A stretch of DNA of 64,000 bases, taken from NCBI GenBank assembly GCA_021739765.1, contig JAIPBD010000004.1, positions 292,521 through 356,520 of the forward strand. Direction: 5' to 3'. Within the stretch, counting starts at the first letter, position 1. Each line of letters opens with the position of its first letter. The notes below the pieces were generated by a model. It worked only from the letters and a program-made list of their open reading frames with translations. It was not told the origin of the DNA and did not search any database. The translations under genes and the position numbers were made by a program. Below, piece by piece: positions 27,600 to 38,014 of the stretch. The stretch is from Melioribacteraceae bacterium (GTDB taxonomy: Bacteria > Bacteroidota > Ignavibacteria > Ignavibacteriales > Melioribacteraceae).

Positions 27600-28619
27600 T
27601 TATTTGATTACAAATTTTACCGATACCGGATAATGATCGCTGTAGCCGCCAAGATATGTCCTTCCCCCATAAGTCGGCAATGCGGCATCTTTATAACGTC
27701 CTTGTTTCTGAACCATATAATCGGGTTTAACGATTTCGAAAGAACTGCAGATATATTTTAGATAACTTTCGGGAGAATTTGAAATTATAATTTGATCCAA
27801 CATATTCCAATCACCTTGATATAGATAAGTTCCCCAACCTTCATCAAAATTTTCATATGCCAAATTGTATAACTTGCTTTGCTCTTTTGATTCGGAACAG
27901 TTGAATGGTTCGGCTCCCAGCACTAATTCAATCGACATATTATTTGGCTCGTCGTTAAAATCTCCCATAATTATAATATTTGCTCCCGTATCTTTCGCAA
28001 ACAGACTATCAACTATGCTTTTTAATTTCTTGGCCGCGGTGGCACGGTTTGGTGCCGATTTTTCCTCCCCTCCCCTTCGTGAAGGCCAATGATTTACAAA
28101 AACGTGCAATGTATCATCAAGATACTTGAAATCGGTTTGGAGGATTAATCTGGTCGGATATTTATCGGGGAGGATAACTTCATGCCCGACAACTCGCAGC
28201 AGTTCTAGTTTATCGGCATTAAAAACCAAACCATTATCAATTCCTCGATTGTCCGGTGATTCTTCATAGGCCACCCGGTAATTTTTATCTTTAAAATTCA
28301 TTCCGACCAAAGAGTCGACCATTGATTTATTTTCAACTTCTTGAACGCCAAGAATATCAGGTCCTTTACCATTATTCATAAATCGAATAACATTGCCCAT
28401 ATTTGATAATTTTACGTTGAGCCTTTCATCATCCCATTTATAATTTCCGTTCGGTAAAAAATCCTCATCATTTTTTTCCGGATCATCGACCGTATCGAAT
28501 AGATTTTGAAGGTTCCAACTGGAAACATATAAGGTGTCGTTCTGAGCAAAAATGGATTGTGAAATTCCGCCAAATATGAGAAAAGTAAAAACAACGATTT
28601 TTATAATTTCGCTTTTCAT
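27600..28619 (-). CDS. Exported endonuclease/exonuclease/phosphatase family protein
   Basis: EEP-superfamily hydrolase of 339 residues with a signal peptide (about 1-25, ending SIFA). Family motifs are WNLQNLFDT at the start of the domain, LGVQEVENKS with the metal-binding Glu, VNHWPSRRGG, IIMGDFNDEP with the Asp-x-Asn pair, and GGYSDHYPV with the catalytic His. It is likely a secreted or periplasmic nuclease or phosphodiesterase. Divergent from polA, with 101 bases between starts. Confidence 0.9.
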   Translation of the reverse strand: MKSEIIKIVVFTFLIFGGISQSIFAQNDTLYVSSWNLQNLFDTVDDPEKNDEDFLPNGNYKWDDERLNVKLSNMGNVIRFMNNGKGPDILGVQEVENKSMVDSLVGMNFKDKNYRVAYEESPDNRGIDNGLVFNADKLELLRVVGHEVILPDKYPTRLILQTDFKYLDDTLHVFVNHWPSRRGGEEKSAPNRATAAKKLKSIVDSLFAKDTGANIIIMGDFNDEPNNMSIELVLGAEPFNCSESKEQSKLYNLAYENFDEGWGTYLYQGDWNMLDQIIISNSPESYLKYICSSFEIVKPDYMVQKQGRYKDAALPTYGGRTYLGGYSDHYPVSVKFVIK

Positions 28620-28720
28620 TTTATCCTTTATTAATTATTCTTAGCTGCTAATAATGATACTAAACATAACAATTATTCATTGTAAAAAACTTTATTCGAC
28701 CTCAAAAAAAATAGAAATTT

Positions 28721-31489
28721 ATGAAAAAAAAAGTATTCGTATTAATTGACGCCATGGCTCTTGCCTACAAAGGGTATTTTGCATTTATCAACAGACCGCT
28801 ATCAAATTCAAAAGATGAACCAACCTCTGCAGTGTTTGGATTTTTGAACCAATTATTCAAAATTATTGAAGATACTAAACCTGATTATATCGCGGTGGCT
28901 TTTGATTCGAAGGAGAAAACTTTCAGACATGAAAGATATGATAAGTACAAATCGTCGAGGGCACAGATGCCCGACGATCTCATCCCGCAAATTCAAAGAA
29001 TTAAGGATATTATTGAGGCATTTAAAATGCCTTTATACATAAAGCCGGGATTCGAAGCGGATGACTTGATCGGCACGGCGGCAAAAATTGGCGAAAAAGA
29101 AGGCTTTTTAACTTACGCGGTTACGCCTGATAAAGATTATGTTCAGATGGTTACCGAAAATGTAAGATTAGTAAAGCCGGGCAAATCAACAGATGAAATT
29201 CAAATTGTGGATTTACAGAAAGTAAAGGATGATTACGGCTTTAATCCTGAACAAATGATTGATTTTTTGGCTTTGGTTGGAGATTCATCAGATGATATCC
29301 CGGGAGTCGCAGGAATAGGACCGAAAAGCGCGACTCCATTAATTCAGGAATTCGGCTCGGTGGAATCGATTTATGATAATATCGAGAAAATCGAAAAAAA
29401 AGGGATAAAAAATAAACTTATCGAAAATAAGGAAAATGCTTTTCTTTCAAAGGAACTTGCAACGATAAAAACTGATGTTGAATTTGAGATTGACATCGAG
29501 CAGGCAAAATTTGGAGATCCAGATACTGAACTTTTAGTGAAGATTTTTACCGATTTAGAGTTCAAAAACTTTCCGGAAAAGGTAAAAAAACTATTCGACC
29601 GCACTCTCAATGTGGAAGAAATTGTTTCCGAAATGAAGGAAAATGATGTTTTTGATAAAAATTCAGTTTCTTATAAGTTAATTCAAAATAAGGAAGATGC
29701 TGCTACGCTGGCTTCGGAATTATCTAAACAGGAAGTTTTTGTATTTGATACAGAAACGGATTCACTAGACACACTTTCGGTAAATTTAGCCGGCGCTTCA
29801 TTCTGCTTCGAGAAAGGTAAAGCGTTTTTTGTAGCAACTAATCCGTTCACCGAAAACCGTGACGGACTTTTTTCAAGGGATTTATCCGATAGAATCACAA
29901 TCGAAGAATTTATTGAGATTTTTAGTCCGGTTTTCACCAATCCGAAAATCAAGAAAGTTTGTCAAAATGGTAAATATGATATTGGTGTGCTTAAAAAATA
30001 CGGTATTGATGTAAAAAACTTCCATTTTGACACCATGCTCGCCAGTTATGTTTTGGATCCGGATCAAAAGCATGGAATGGATGAGTTGTCCAAGAAACAT
30101 TTAAACTATTCGCCGATATCAATTACCGAAATCATCGGAACAAAAAAAGACGCAACAAATATATTTGATTCTGATCCCACGGAACTTTCAAACTACGCTG
30201 CCGAGGATGCTGATATCACTTTCAGGCTTTATAAAAAATTAAAACGTGATCTCGAAGAAAGTGGAATGGACAAACTGGCTTACGAAGTTGAATTCCCTCT
30301 CGTTGAAGTTCTGGAGGAAGTTGAACGAAACGGAATTCTGGTTGATAAGAGGAGTCTGAAAGAATTAAGTAACTATCTAAGTGACCTTCTGGTAAATTAT
30401 ACCAAACAGATTTTTGAAGCATCGGGTGAAGAGTTTAATATCAATTCAACAAAACAATTACAAACTATCTTATTCGAAAAACTTGAACTGCCTAAAACGA
30501 AAAAAACTAAAACCGGCTTTTCAACTGATGCAAGGTCTTTGGAGTCATTAAAGGGCAAACATGAAATAATTGATAATCTGCTAAATTACCGCCAAGTTTC
30601 AAAGCTGAAATCAACTTACGCGGATTCGTTGCCGAAGTTGATCAATCCGGTTACGGGAAAAATTCATACAACTTTTAATCAGACCGTTGCTTCCACCGGA
30701 AGGCTTTCGAGTAATGACCCCAATTTGCAAAATATACCAATCCGAAGTGAACTTGGTAAAGAAATTAGGAAGGCGTTCGTTGCTTCGGATTCAAACCATC
30801 TGATATTGTCAGCGGATTACAGTCAAATTGAATTACGTATAATGGCGCATATTTGTGGTGATGAAGGAATGAAAAAAGCATTTAAGGATGGTGAAGATAT
30901 TCACAGAAGCACAGCCGCTCTTGTTTTTATGGTTGATCCTGAAGATGTAACTCCCGATATGAGGAGAAAAGCAAAAGAAGTTAATTTTGGCATTTTATAC
31001 GGTATTGGTGCATTCGGACTTAAAACTCGATTGGGAATCCTTCAATCACACGCCCAGGAAATAATCGATACATATTTTAAAACATTCAACCGTGTAAAAA
31101 GTTATATGGATGAATCAGTAAAACAAGCCAGAGAAAAGGGTTATGCGGAAACGTTATTGGGAAGAAGACGGTATTTAACTAATATAAACAGCAATAATCG
31201 TGTTGTGCGGCAATTTGAGGAAAGAGTTGCCATTAATATGCCGATTCAAGGATCTGCTGCTGATATGATTAAACTTGCCATGATTAACATCCATCGGGAA
31301 TTGAAACAAAACAACTGGAAATCTAAAATGGTATTGCAAGTTCATGATGAATTGCTTTTCGATGCCGAAAAATCGGAAATCGATAGTTTGCGAATTAAGG
31401 TGAAAGAACTAATGGAGAATTCACTTCCGTTGGAAGTGCCAATCCTGGTTGAAACCGGTGTTGGGAAAAATTGGCTGGAAGCGCATTAA
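28721..31489 (+). CDS. polA: DNA polymerase I
   Basis: Repair and Okazaki-fragment polymerase of 922 residues. The N-terminal 5'-3' flap nuclease (1-290) includes GFEADDLIG and VTPDKDYVQMV. The 3'-5' exonuclease domain looks active, with FDTETDS (about 343-348) and the later Asp residues (HFDTMLASY, YAAEDADITF). The polymerase domain has motif A DYSQIELRIMAH (about 699), motif B RRKAKEVNFGILYG and motif C QVHDELLFDA. The stop overlaps that of the convergent PEGA gene by 4 bases. Confidence 0.97.
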   Translation: MKKKVFVLIDAMALAYKGYFAFINRPLSNSKDEPTSAVFGFLNQLFKIIEDTKPDYIAVAFDSKEKTFRHERYDKYKSSRAQMPDDLIPQIQRIKDIIEAFKMPLYIKPGFEADDLIGTAAKIGEKEGFLTYAVTPDKDYVQMVTENVRLVKPGKSTDEIQIVDLQKVKDDYGFNPEQMIDFLALVGDSSDDIPGVAGIGPKSATPLIQEFGSVESIYDNIEKIEKKGIKNKLIENKENAFLSKELATIKTDVEFEIDIEQAKFGDPDTELLVKIFTDLEFKNFPEKVKKLFDRTLNVEEIVSEMKENDVFDKNSVSYKLIQNKEDAATLASELSKQEVFVFDTETDSLDTLSVNLAGASFCFEKGKAFFVATNPFTENRDGLFSRDLSDRITIEEFIEIFSPVFTNPKIKKVCQNGKYDIGVLKKYGIDVKNFHFDTMLASYVLDPDQKHGMDELSKKHLNYSPISITEIIGTKKDATNIFDSDPTELSNYAAEDADITFRLYKKLKRDLEESGMDKLAYEVEFPLVEVLEEVERNGILVDKRSLKELSNYLSDLLVNYTKQIFEASGEEFNINSTKQLQTILFEKLELPKTKKTKTGFSTDARSLESLKGKHEIIDNLLNYRQVSKLKSTYADSLPKLINPVTGKIHTTFNQTVASTGRLSSNDPNLQNIPIRSELGKEIRKAFVASDSNHLILSADYSQIELRIMAHICGDEGMKKAFKDGEDIHRSTAALVFMVDPEDVTPDMRRKAKEVNFGILYGIGAFGLKTRLGILQSHAQEIIDTYFKTFNRVKSYMDESVKQAREKGYAETLLGRRRYLTNINSNNRVVRQFEERVAINMPIQGSAADMIKLAMINIHRELKQNNWKSKMVLQVHDELLFDAEKSEIDSLRIKVKELMENSLPLEVPILVETGVGKNWLEAH

Positions 31490-32208
31490 TCTGCAATCAA
31501 TTTATAGACGATATAACCTATATTTAATTGTAAAGCCGCAAACGAAATTCCGCTAATCAAATCGAGACGTTCTGTTTCGTCAAGAAAACTTGAGTTTTTT
31601 GTGGATAAGTATTCATCATATTTATTATCAGCATTTACTTTAAAGTAAGCCGCCGATACTCCCAAAATTGCTGCGGAGGCTACCAGATATAAAAACTGAT
31701 TGGAATCGACAAATTTTAGATGGTTAATCTCGGATTTAAGATCAAGTTTGATTCGCTCGTTAAATTTTGTGGTACCAAGTTTCACTGATTTTTCGACATA
31801 ATTCCTTTTTCGAAGCAATAAACTTTCATCGTTATTATTCTCCAAGATCAAAGGTGTATACCCCAATCTTTCATTCCCATCATAAACCGCTACATTTTGC
31901 GGATCGGTTAAGATTCTGATTTCCGTTTTAAATTGATGATTTATACTGATGGATTGTGAGCAGTCACTGACAACAATTGAATCTCTGAATTTTTGAGAAT
32001 TCCATTCAAACTCATTCTCGAGAATTAAAATGTTATAATCACCCAACGCCCAGGTTGATTTGTAACTGCCTTCACTCACTTTTTCACCATTCACAAAGAT
32101 AATCGCTCCCGGAGCATTGGTCGAAATTTGAACATCTACCAAGCAATTTTGCGCATGATTTACAAAAGGCCATAAAAGGAAAAGAGCTAAAATAAGATAC
32201 TTTCTCAT
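31486..32208 (-). CDS. PEGA-domain exported protein
   Basis: Secreted protein of 240 residues with a signal peptide (about 1-19, ending NHAQ). Two PEGA-like beta modules are visible: one near residues 24-70 (VDVQISTNAPGAIIFVNGEKVSEGSYKST) and one near 92-140 (ILTDPQNVAVYDGNERLGYTPLIL). Two hydrophobic helices near the C-terminus (about 169-187 and 215-235) suggest a membrane anchor. PEGA modules often sit in surface or lipoprotein assemblies. It overlaps the PQQ-propeller gene by 4 bases, and polA converges on it. Confidence 0.78.
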   Translation of the reverse strand: MRKYLILALFLLWPFVNHAQNCLVDVQISTNAPGAIIFVNGEKVSEGSYKSTWALGDYNILILENEFEWNSQKFRDSIVVSDCSQSISINHQFKTEIRILTDPQNVAVYDGNERLGYTPLILENNNDESLLLRKRNYVEKSVKLGTTKFNERIKLDLKSEINHLKFVDSNQFLYLVASAAILGVSAAYFKVNADNKYDEYLSTKNSSFLDETERLDLISGISFAALQLNIGYIVYKLIAD

Positions 32209-33350
32209 TCGTGGACCCTCTCCATTACATGTAAAACACCTCTGTATGAGTTATATATCAATTTGTTATTGTAAAAAATTGGTGATAGACTAACCCGGTT
32301 ATCATGCCGGATTGTTTTAGTAATATTTCCGGATAGTTTATTAATGATCAAAATTTTGCCCGAATAATCGGGTTGGACAATAAAATCATCGAAAACGATT
32401 CCGGTAGAATTAAATAGTCCATCTATTTTAATTTCCCAGATTAAATTCCCGCTTTCTTTATCCAAACAATAATAATTACCACCTAAATCACCGAAGTAAA
32501 GATTACGAATATCTAAAATCGGAGTAATAACAATTTTTGATTTTGCCTTGAATTGCCAGAGAATAGCTCCGGAACCGGGGTTACCACAAATTAAATTTCC
32601 ATCAATATCACCGATATAATACTTGTCATCATTGATTGTTAATCCACTCTCAAATCCAGTTGCAACTCTCTTTTTGTAATTTATGCTTCCATCCAGATTT
32701 ACCGAAACAAGATTTCCAATTCTGTCTCCGAAAAGTATTTTATCCTGGTAGGATGCCGGGTCGGAATAGACATCTTCTCCCAAATCTAATTCATAATTTT
32801 TTGATCCAAAATACTCCAGTCTTACCAAGGTTCCATTTTGCAGAAGAATAAACAAACCATCGGGATGTCTGATAAACTCATTACTAATTATTCCCTTCAC
32901 AATAATTTCTTTTGATTTTTTCCCCTCGATAAAATCATAAAATATTACCGTTGAATTTGGCGAATCCTCATCGTTCACTCCAAATATTATTCTACGATTA
33001 CTTATAACCGGTGTGGTTACAATTTCTCCCTTATACGAAACATGTCCTATTTTTTTGCCGGTTTCTATATCAATTATTGACACTCTCCCGCCCATATCTG
33101 CAAAAAACATAAACCCGTTTTGAGCCACGACCGATGAATTTCCAACTCCTCCGTAATAATCATCTTCCCATAATTGTTTTAGAGAGTCTCCTAAATTGGT
33201 CGGATAGTAAAAATTTCGTTCAGGCGAATTCCCATAACTTAGAATTCCCTCCTCGGAACGCGAATATTTATCCGTGATAAGTAGTTGCTGCTGGCATGAA
33301 AACAGAGCGATTACCGACAATATCAGCACGAGTTTTTTCAAAAATCCCAT
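32205..33350 (-). CDS. PQQ-like beta-propeller lipoprotein
   Basis: Lipoprotein of 381 residues; the signal ends in ALFSC with lipidated C19. The body is a repeat propeller of the PQQ/YWTD type, with repeated units such as NRRIIFGVN, YQDKILFGDRIGNL, DKYYIGDIDGNLICGNPGSGAILWQF and LYFGDLGGNYYCLDKESGNLIWEI. It resembles BamB-like scaffolds, but no BamB role is shown. It lies between the PEGA gene and a D15-barrel fusion, overlapping the latter by 13 bases, so the three probably form an envelope operon. Confidence 0.83.
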   Translation of the reverse strand: MGFLKKLVLILSVIALFSCQQQLLITDKYSRSEEGILSYGNSPERNFYYPTNLGDSLKQLWEDDYYGGVGNSSVVAQNGFMFFADMGGRVSIIDIETGKKIGHVSYKGEIVTTPVISNRRIIFGVNDEDSPNSTVIFYDFIEGKKSKEIIVKGIISNEFIRHPDGLFILLQNGTLVRLEYFGSKNYELDLGEDVYSDPASYQDKILFGDRIGNLVSVNLDGSINYKKRVATGFESGLTINDDKYYIGDIDGNLICGNPGSGAILWQFKAKSKIVITPILDIRNLYFGDLGGNYYCLDKESGNLIWEIKIDGLFNSTGIVFDDFIVQPDYSGKILIINKLSGNITKTIRHDNRVSLSPIFYNNKLIYNSYRGVLHVMERVHE

Positions 33351-36169
33351 CCCACAAAAAACTGATAGAATAACCCCGGTTGGAAAGTATTAAAATTGTC
33401 TTCAATTTTTTTACCGACATCATACCGAAATACAATTGCTCCAAGGAAATTAAATCGGAGTCCAACCCCGACACTTCCAAGGGTTTCAAGGTATTCTTCA
33501 TCCCATGCGTTGCCTGCGTCGAAAAAAGCCGCTCCTCGGATATTACTAAATCCTAATCCGACAAACGGCAATCTTAAAGCAATTTGATCGATTAATGGAA
33601 ATCGTAATTCAACTGATGATAGCCACAGTTTTTCCCCTCTGATAGACCATCTGGGCCAGCCTCTTAAATCCCAGCTTCCGCCCGCAAAATATCTTCTGGC
33701 TTCTTTGCCGTGATTTATATAAACCGAAGCTCTCACAGCAATTGCGCTTCTGTAACTGAGGCGGTAATAATTTCTCGCGTCAGCCATCACCGTAAAATAA
33801 TTGACATTGCTATATTTCACATCGGTCGTATAACCCAGAAGGAATCTATACCTTGACCCGTCCAAAGGACCACTCGGGCCCCAAAGTGAGTTGTCGTGCA
33901 CAAATGAGATAGAATTCGTCATCAGCAGAGCTTTTCGAGCATCTATTCCGGTAAAAATTTCTCTATCCGAATTTGTGACTGAAGTATTTAACTCAAAACG
34001 TTGGAATGAAGAAAGCGGGTACTGTAAACCGAGAAATCCCCCGAAGCTTCTTTCAAAAAAATACTCGTCAGATTCTCGAATATCGTATCTTCTTCCACTG
34101 TAGTGAAAAATTCCATACGCAAAATTTGTTCTGTACCTTGTGTTAATTCTGGTTATCGCAACATTAAAATTGGAGAAGAATTCATTTTGAGTTTCGGCTG
34201 TATTATACAGCAGAAAAATATAACGATCATCGCTTAACATATCGCTGAGAGAAATAATTGCGCCGCCGCGAGTTCCAAAAACCGGATCGGTGGCTACTTG
34301 ACTGACGGCGTAATCAAGTGAGTATTCTTTTTGGTACGATAATCTTTCCTGCACGGATTCTTTAACAATCCCCTCGGCTTTCCATTTAGAACCGTTGTGA
34401 TCGAATTGAAATGGGACAAATGTTTTTACCGAATCCGGTACTTCGTTAAGATCCATCGCGTAAAGTTGAACTGATAATTTTTCAAAAGATGCCGCGATAA
34501 ATTTTGTACTGTCAACAAAGTCATAATCATAAATACTTGTTATGTAATGTGTTTGTTGTTCCATTCCAATCGGTGTTCCAAGTTCATCAGATTGAAGCTT
34601 CCACAAGTTATTTGTACCGTCATAGTCTGAGGAGAAATATAGCTCATCCGTTCCTCTTGAATAATCCGGCATTGATAAATTTGCATCAATGTAAGTCAGA
34701 TACGATATTTTGCGTGTTTCAAGATTGTAGCTAAAAAGATTATAAAATTTCTCCAATTTGCCTTCGGTTCGGTCCGACGCAAAGACAATACTCTTTCCAT
34801 CCGGCGTAAACACGGGATCGATATCATCGTAATAATCATTCTGAATTCTCGAGATTAATTCGGTTTCCATATCAAATACAAATACATCGCTGAATCCTTT
34901 TTTATCTTTTGCGTTAAATGTTACGAATTTGCCATCAGGCGAAAATTTCGGTGCATTGATGTTTAGAATTTCCTCGAATTGAAATGTTCCTTCAATATCG
35001 TCATCGTCAATTGAATAAAAATGAAGCGCATCCGAACCTCCGGATTTCGTGACAAAAACGATCTTGTTTTGTCTGGAAATATCCATGTCAGGCTGCATAA
35101 GGTGAAATGCTTCAAAATCAGATGTTTGTTCACCCTGAATTAATAATTCAGGATCATCCGACGGTTCTAAATTGTCATCCAGTTCAACTTTGTAAACTGA
35201 GGAATAACCGCTCCGGTTGGCAAGAAAGAACAAAATATTTGTCGAATCCGATTTGAAGATGTTCGGAGCATAATTGAAACCCCAATCTGTTATTTTCTTT
35301 GAAAGTATATGATGAGGATATTTTGTTTGTAAAAGTGGATAATACTTTTGTTTTAAATCAAAAAGCCACATTTCATCAATTCGGGCTATTTTTTCACCGA
35401 GTGTGAATTCCAGCACCTCTTCGAATGATCCAAATCTCCAAAGATTATCCAAAAGTTGAAACACCTTCTCTTCGCCATATTTTTTCCCTACGAACGTCAG
35501 AAAATTTTGACCTTCTTTATACATCAAATAGCTTCCCCGAATCCTGATCATTAATTCGAGCGGAACAAAATTATTATTTAGAACAACATCCCGTAAAATC
35601 ATTTCAGCTTGAGTATCCCAATCGGTCGACCAATATTCAGCCAATCCTTCAATAAACCATAAAGGTGGATAATTTGTCGAGGTCGCCCTCCGTTCTCGAT
35701 GATCGAAATAAATTTTGTTCATCATAAAAACGTGAACAAGTTCATGATTGATAACGTGTTTGAATTTCCCGATTGATCCCATATAAGGAATTACAACTCG
35801 TCCTTTCATGAATTCAAAAAATCCGCCGACTCCTTCCGGAATTAAACCGGGCGAAACATTTGTTTGCTGAAAGGAAAGATGTGAATTATAAAAAATGAGC
35901 GGTATTCGTCTTGGCACGAAATGATTAAATTTAACTTTTAATCTATCAAAAGCCTCTTCAGCAAATTTTGCACCGATCTCGGCCAGCTCCTCCATCTCAT
36001 CGGTGTAATAAATATCGAAATGATCTGTTTTTAAGATTTTCCAATCGAACTCATCATATTGAACTTTATTCCGACCAAAGTAATAATATTGAGAAAACGA
36101 AGTGGAAGTTAATAGGAGTGCTATTACGATTATTTGAAGAAGTGTATTATTTGGTTCAAGTTTTTGCAA
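33338..36169 (-). CDS. Peptidase MA-like / WD40-like propeller / BamA-type barrel fusion
   Basis: Large exported protein of 943 residues in three parts. An N-terminal gluzincin-type domain (about 35-290) carries HELVH (HExxH, about residue 141) and the third-ligand segment WFIEGLAEYW (about 172). A TolB/PD40-like propeller follows (about 290-600; repeats such as APKFSPDGKFVTFNAKDKKG and DPVFTPDGKSIVFASDRTEG). A C-terminal D15/BamA-type beta-barrel (about 640-943) has RRYFAGGSWDLRGWPRW, SSVELRFPLID and ends with the aromatic FFVGWDF. It is therefore an outer-membrane protein with a possible surface or periplasmic protease. Substrate unknown; co-operonic with two envelope genes. Confidence 0.85.
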   Translation of the reverse strand: MQKLEPNNTLLQIIVIALLLTSTSFSQYYYFGRNKVQYDEFDWKILKTDHFDIYYTDEMEELAEIGAKFAEEAFDRLKVKFNHFVPRRIPLIFYNSHLSFQQTNVSPGLIPEGVGGFFEFMKGRVVIPYMGSIGKFKHVINHELVHVFMMNKIYFDHRERRATSTNYPPLWFIEGLAEYWSTDWDTQAEMILRDVVLNNNFVPLELMIRIRGSYLMYKEGQNFLTFVGKKYGEEKVFQLLDNLWRFGSFEEVLEFTLGEKIARIDEMWLFDLKQKYYPLLQTKYPHHILSKKITDWGFNYAPNIFKSDSTNILFFLANRSGYSSVYKVELDDNLEPSDDPELLIQGEQTSDFEAFHLMQPDMDISRQNKIVFVTKSGGSDALHFYSIDDDDIEGTFQFEEILNINAPKFSPDGKFVTFNAKDKKGFSDVFVFDMETELISRIQNDYYDDIDPVFTPDGKSIVFASDRTEGKLEKFYNLFSYNLETRKISYLTYIDANLSMPDYSRGTDELYFSSDYDGTNNLWKLQSDELGTPIGMEQQTHYITSIYDYDFVDSTKFIAASFEKLSVQLYAMDLNEVPDSVKTFVPFQFDHNGSKWKAEGIVKESVQERLSYQKEYSLDYAVSQVATDPVFGTRGGAIISLSDMLSDDRYIFLLYNTAETQNEFFSNFNVAITRINTRYRTNFAYGIFHYSGRRYDIRESDEYFFERSFGGFLGLQYPLSSFQRFELNTSVTNSDREIFTGIDARKALLMTNSISFVHDNSLWGPSGPLDGSRYRFLLGYTTDVKYSNVNYFTVMADARNYYRLSYRSAIAVRASVYINHGKEARRYFAGGSWDLRGWPRWSIRGEKLWLSSVELRFPLIDQIALRLPFVGLGFSNIRGAAFFDAGNAWDEEYLETLGSVGVGLRFNFLGAIVFRYDVGKKIEDNFNTFQPGLFYQFFVGWDF

Positions 36170-36265
36170 TTAATAATCGATTTAGTTTGTCAATAATTGA
36201 ATGCAAAGTTTAGTATTCGGTGGACTTTATACAATGTAAAAAATTGTATCTGATTTGGAGAAAAA

Positions 36266-38014
36266 TTATAGAATGTTTTCTGATTCTACTTTTAATCTTT
36301 TTTTAACAAATTCTTCCAAGGTGCTTTTTATTTCCGCTTCTGTAACTTTCGATAGACATACTTCCGACAACGCCTTTGTCTCTTCAAACGAAACGCTTCT
36401 TACTATTTTTTTAATTAACGGTACAAGAGAAGGCGCAACGCTCACCGAATCTAATCCTAACCCGATAAGTAAAGGTAAAGCAAGAACATCACTTGCCATT
36501 TCTCCGCACATGCTAACTCGTACATCACCCATTTTACCATTAGTAATTATATGCGCTAAAGTGCGAACCACAGCCGGATGGAATTCCTTGTATTGTGCGG
36601 AAATAATTTCATTTCCTCTATCAACCGCAAGCAAGTATTGGATAAGATCATTAGTACCGATACTGATAAAATCAACTTCTTTGGCAAAATCTTTTGCCAT
36701 CACCGCGGCTGAAGGTACTTCGATCATAATTCCAACTTTGATATCTCTATCAAAGTTGATCCCTTCCTTTTCGAGTTCTGATTTGCAGCTATTTATAATT
36801 TCATGTGAAATCCTAACTTCATAAATCGAAGTTATCATCGGGATCAATATGTATAAGTTTTTATGAACGCTCGCTCTTAGTATTGCTTTTATCTGAGTTT
36901 TAAAGAGTTCTTGATTATCCAATAAAAATCGAATACCGCGCCACCCCAAAAATGGGTTTGGTTCTTTAACACCAAACGGCAAAACCTTATCACCCCCAAT
37001 ATCAAAGACGCGAATTACAACTATTTCGGGATAGATCTTTTCGGCCAAATCAGCATATACACCATACTGCTCTTCTTCATCTGGGAAAAATTCCCGATCT
37101 TGAAAAATCTGCTCTGTGCGGACCAGTCCGACTCCTTGTGCGCCATTATTTAGGATAAGTTCTATTTCATCGGTTAAATCGAGGTTAGCTCTTACAACAA
37201 CTTCCCTTCCGTCGGTTGTGATTGCCTTTTCATCTTTGAGAACGCTCAGCTCGGAATCGTACTGATTAATTTTTTGAATTTTTTTATTGTAATAAGCGAT
37301 CTGCTTTTCATCCGGATTAATAACGACATGACCATGATATCCGTCAATGATCAAAAAATCTTTATCTTGAATTTTAACGGAAGCGTCGTGTAAACCTACA
37401 ACAGCAGGAACACTTAACGATCTGGCGACAATGGCGGCGTGAGATGTTAATCCACCTGTATCAGTCACATATCCTTTTACATTTGCCCTTGAAAACAGAA
37501 CTGTATCTGCGGGAGTCAGTGATTCCGTAACGACAATTACGTGATTTTCGATTCTGGATTTCCATCTTCTTTTACCGAAATTACGGATGATTCTGTTTTT
37601 AATATCTTCAATATCCTGACTTCTCTCCTTCATGTAAGGTTCTTTAGATGAAGCCATCAATGATTGATATTTTGATATTTCATTATTAACAATAAATGCG
37701 GGGCTTTTTGCTTCTTTGCGAATCCGATTTTTTATGGTCTCGATTAAAACCGGGTCATCCAAAATCATAATCTGTGCTTCGAAAATTGCGGCTCGATTTT
37801 GTCCTAATTTATCAACTGCAAGGCTAAATATTTTTCGAAGTTCCCTTTTTGATCTTTCAATAGCGGCTTCAAGATTTTCGAGCGCTTCATCAATGTTTGT
37901 AATTGTCTCATCATTAACTTCTTCGATTGTTTTGCGGAATACATGAGCTTCAGCCATTACGATTCCCGGAGCGGCTGCAATTCCTTTAATAATATTTAAG
38001 CTGTCTTCAATCAA
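36266..38014 (-). CDS. ptsI: Phosphoenolpyruvate-protein phosphotransferase (enzyme I)
   Basis: Transfers phosphate from PEP to HPr. The 582-residue protein has the phospho-histidine motif GGLTSHAAIVARSL (His near 191), the PEP-binding barrel with GAQGVGLVRTEQIFQD and NPFLGWRGIRF, and the catalytic cysteine in VSMCGEMASD. No N-terminal GAF domain is present, so it is the ordinary EI size. HPr is directly upstream with a 4-base overlap. No EII permease is in the window, so the pair may act in regulation rather than sugar uptake (inference). Confidence 0.93.
   Translation of the reverse strand: MIEDSLNIIKGIAAAPGIVMAEAHVFRKTIEEVNDETITNIDEALENLEAAIERSKRELRKIFSLAVDKLGQNRAAIFEAQIMILDDPVLIETIKNRIRKEAKSPAFIVNNEISKYQSLMASSKEPYMKERSQDIEDIKNRIIRNFGKRRWKSRIENHVIVVTESLTPADTVLFSRANVKGYVTDTGGLTSHAAIVARSLSVPAVVGLHDASVKIQDKDFLIIDGYHGHVVINPDEKQIAYYNKKIQKINQYDSELSVLKDEKAITTDGREVVVRANLDLTDEIELILNNGAQGVGLVRTEQIFQDREFFPDEEEQYGVYADLAEKIYPEIVVIRVFDIGGDKVLPFGVKEPNPFLGWRGIRFLLDNQELFKTQIKAILRASVHKNLYILIPMITSIYEVRISHEIINSCKSELEKEGINFDRDIKVGIMIEVPSAAVMAKDFAKEVDFISIGTNDLIQYLLAVDRGNEIISAQYKEFHPAVVRTLAHIITNGKMGDVRVSMCGEMASDVLALPLLIGLGLDSVSVAPSLVPLIKKIVRSVSFEETKALSEVCLSKVTEAEIKSTLEEFVKKRLKVESENIL

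Noticed and set aside
36229-36249. Weak hairpin ATACAAT / ATTGTAT after ptsI as a terminator
   Set aside because: Seven A/T-rich pairs and no T-run on the minus strand.
36255-36824. 189-codon open frame opposite ptsI
   Set aside because: Antisense shadow of a conserved enzyme; composition follows the reverse strand of ptsI.
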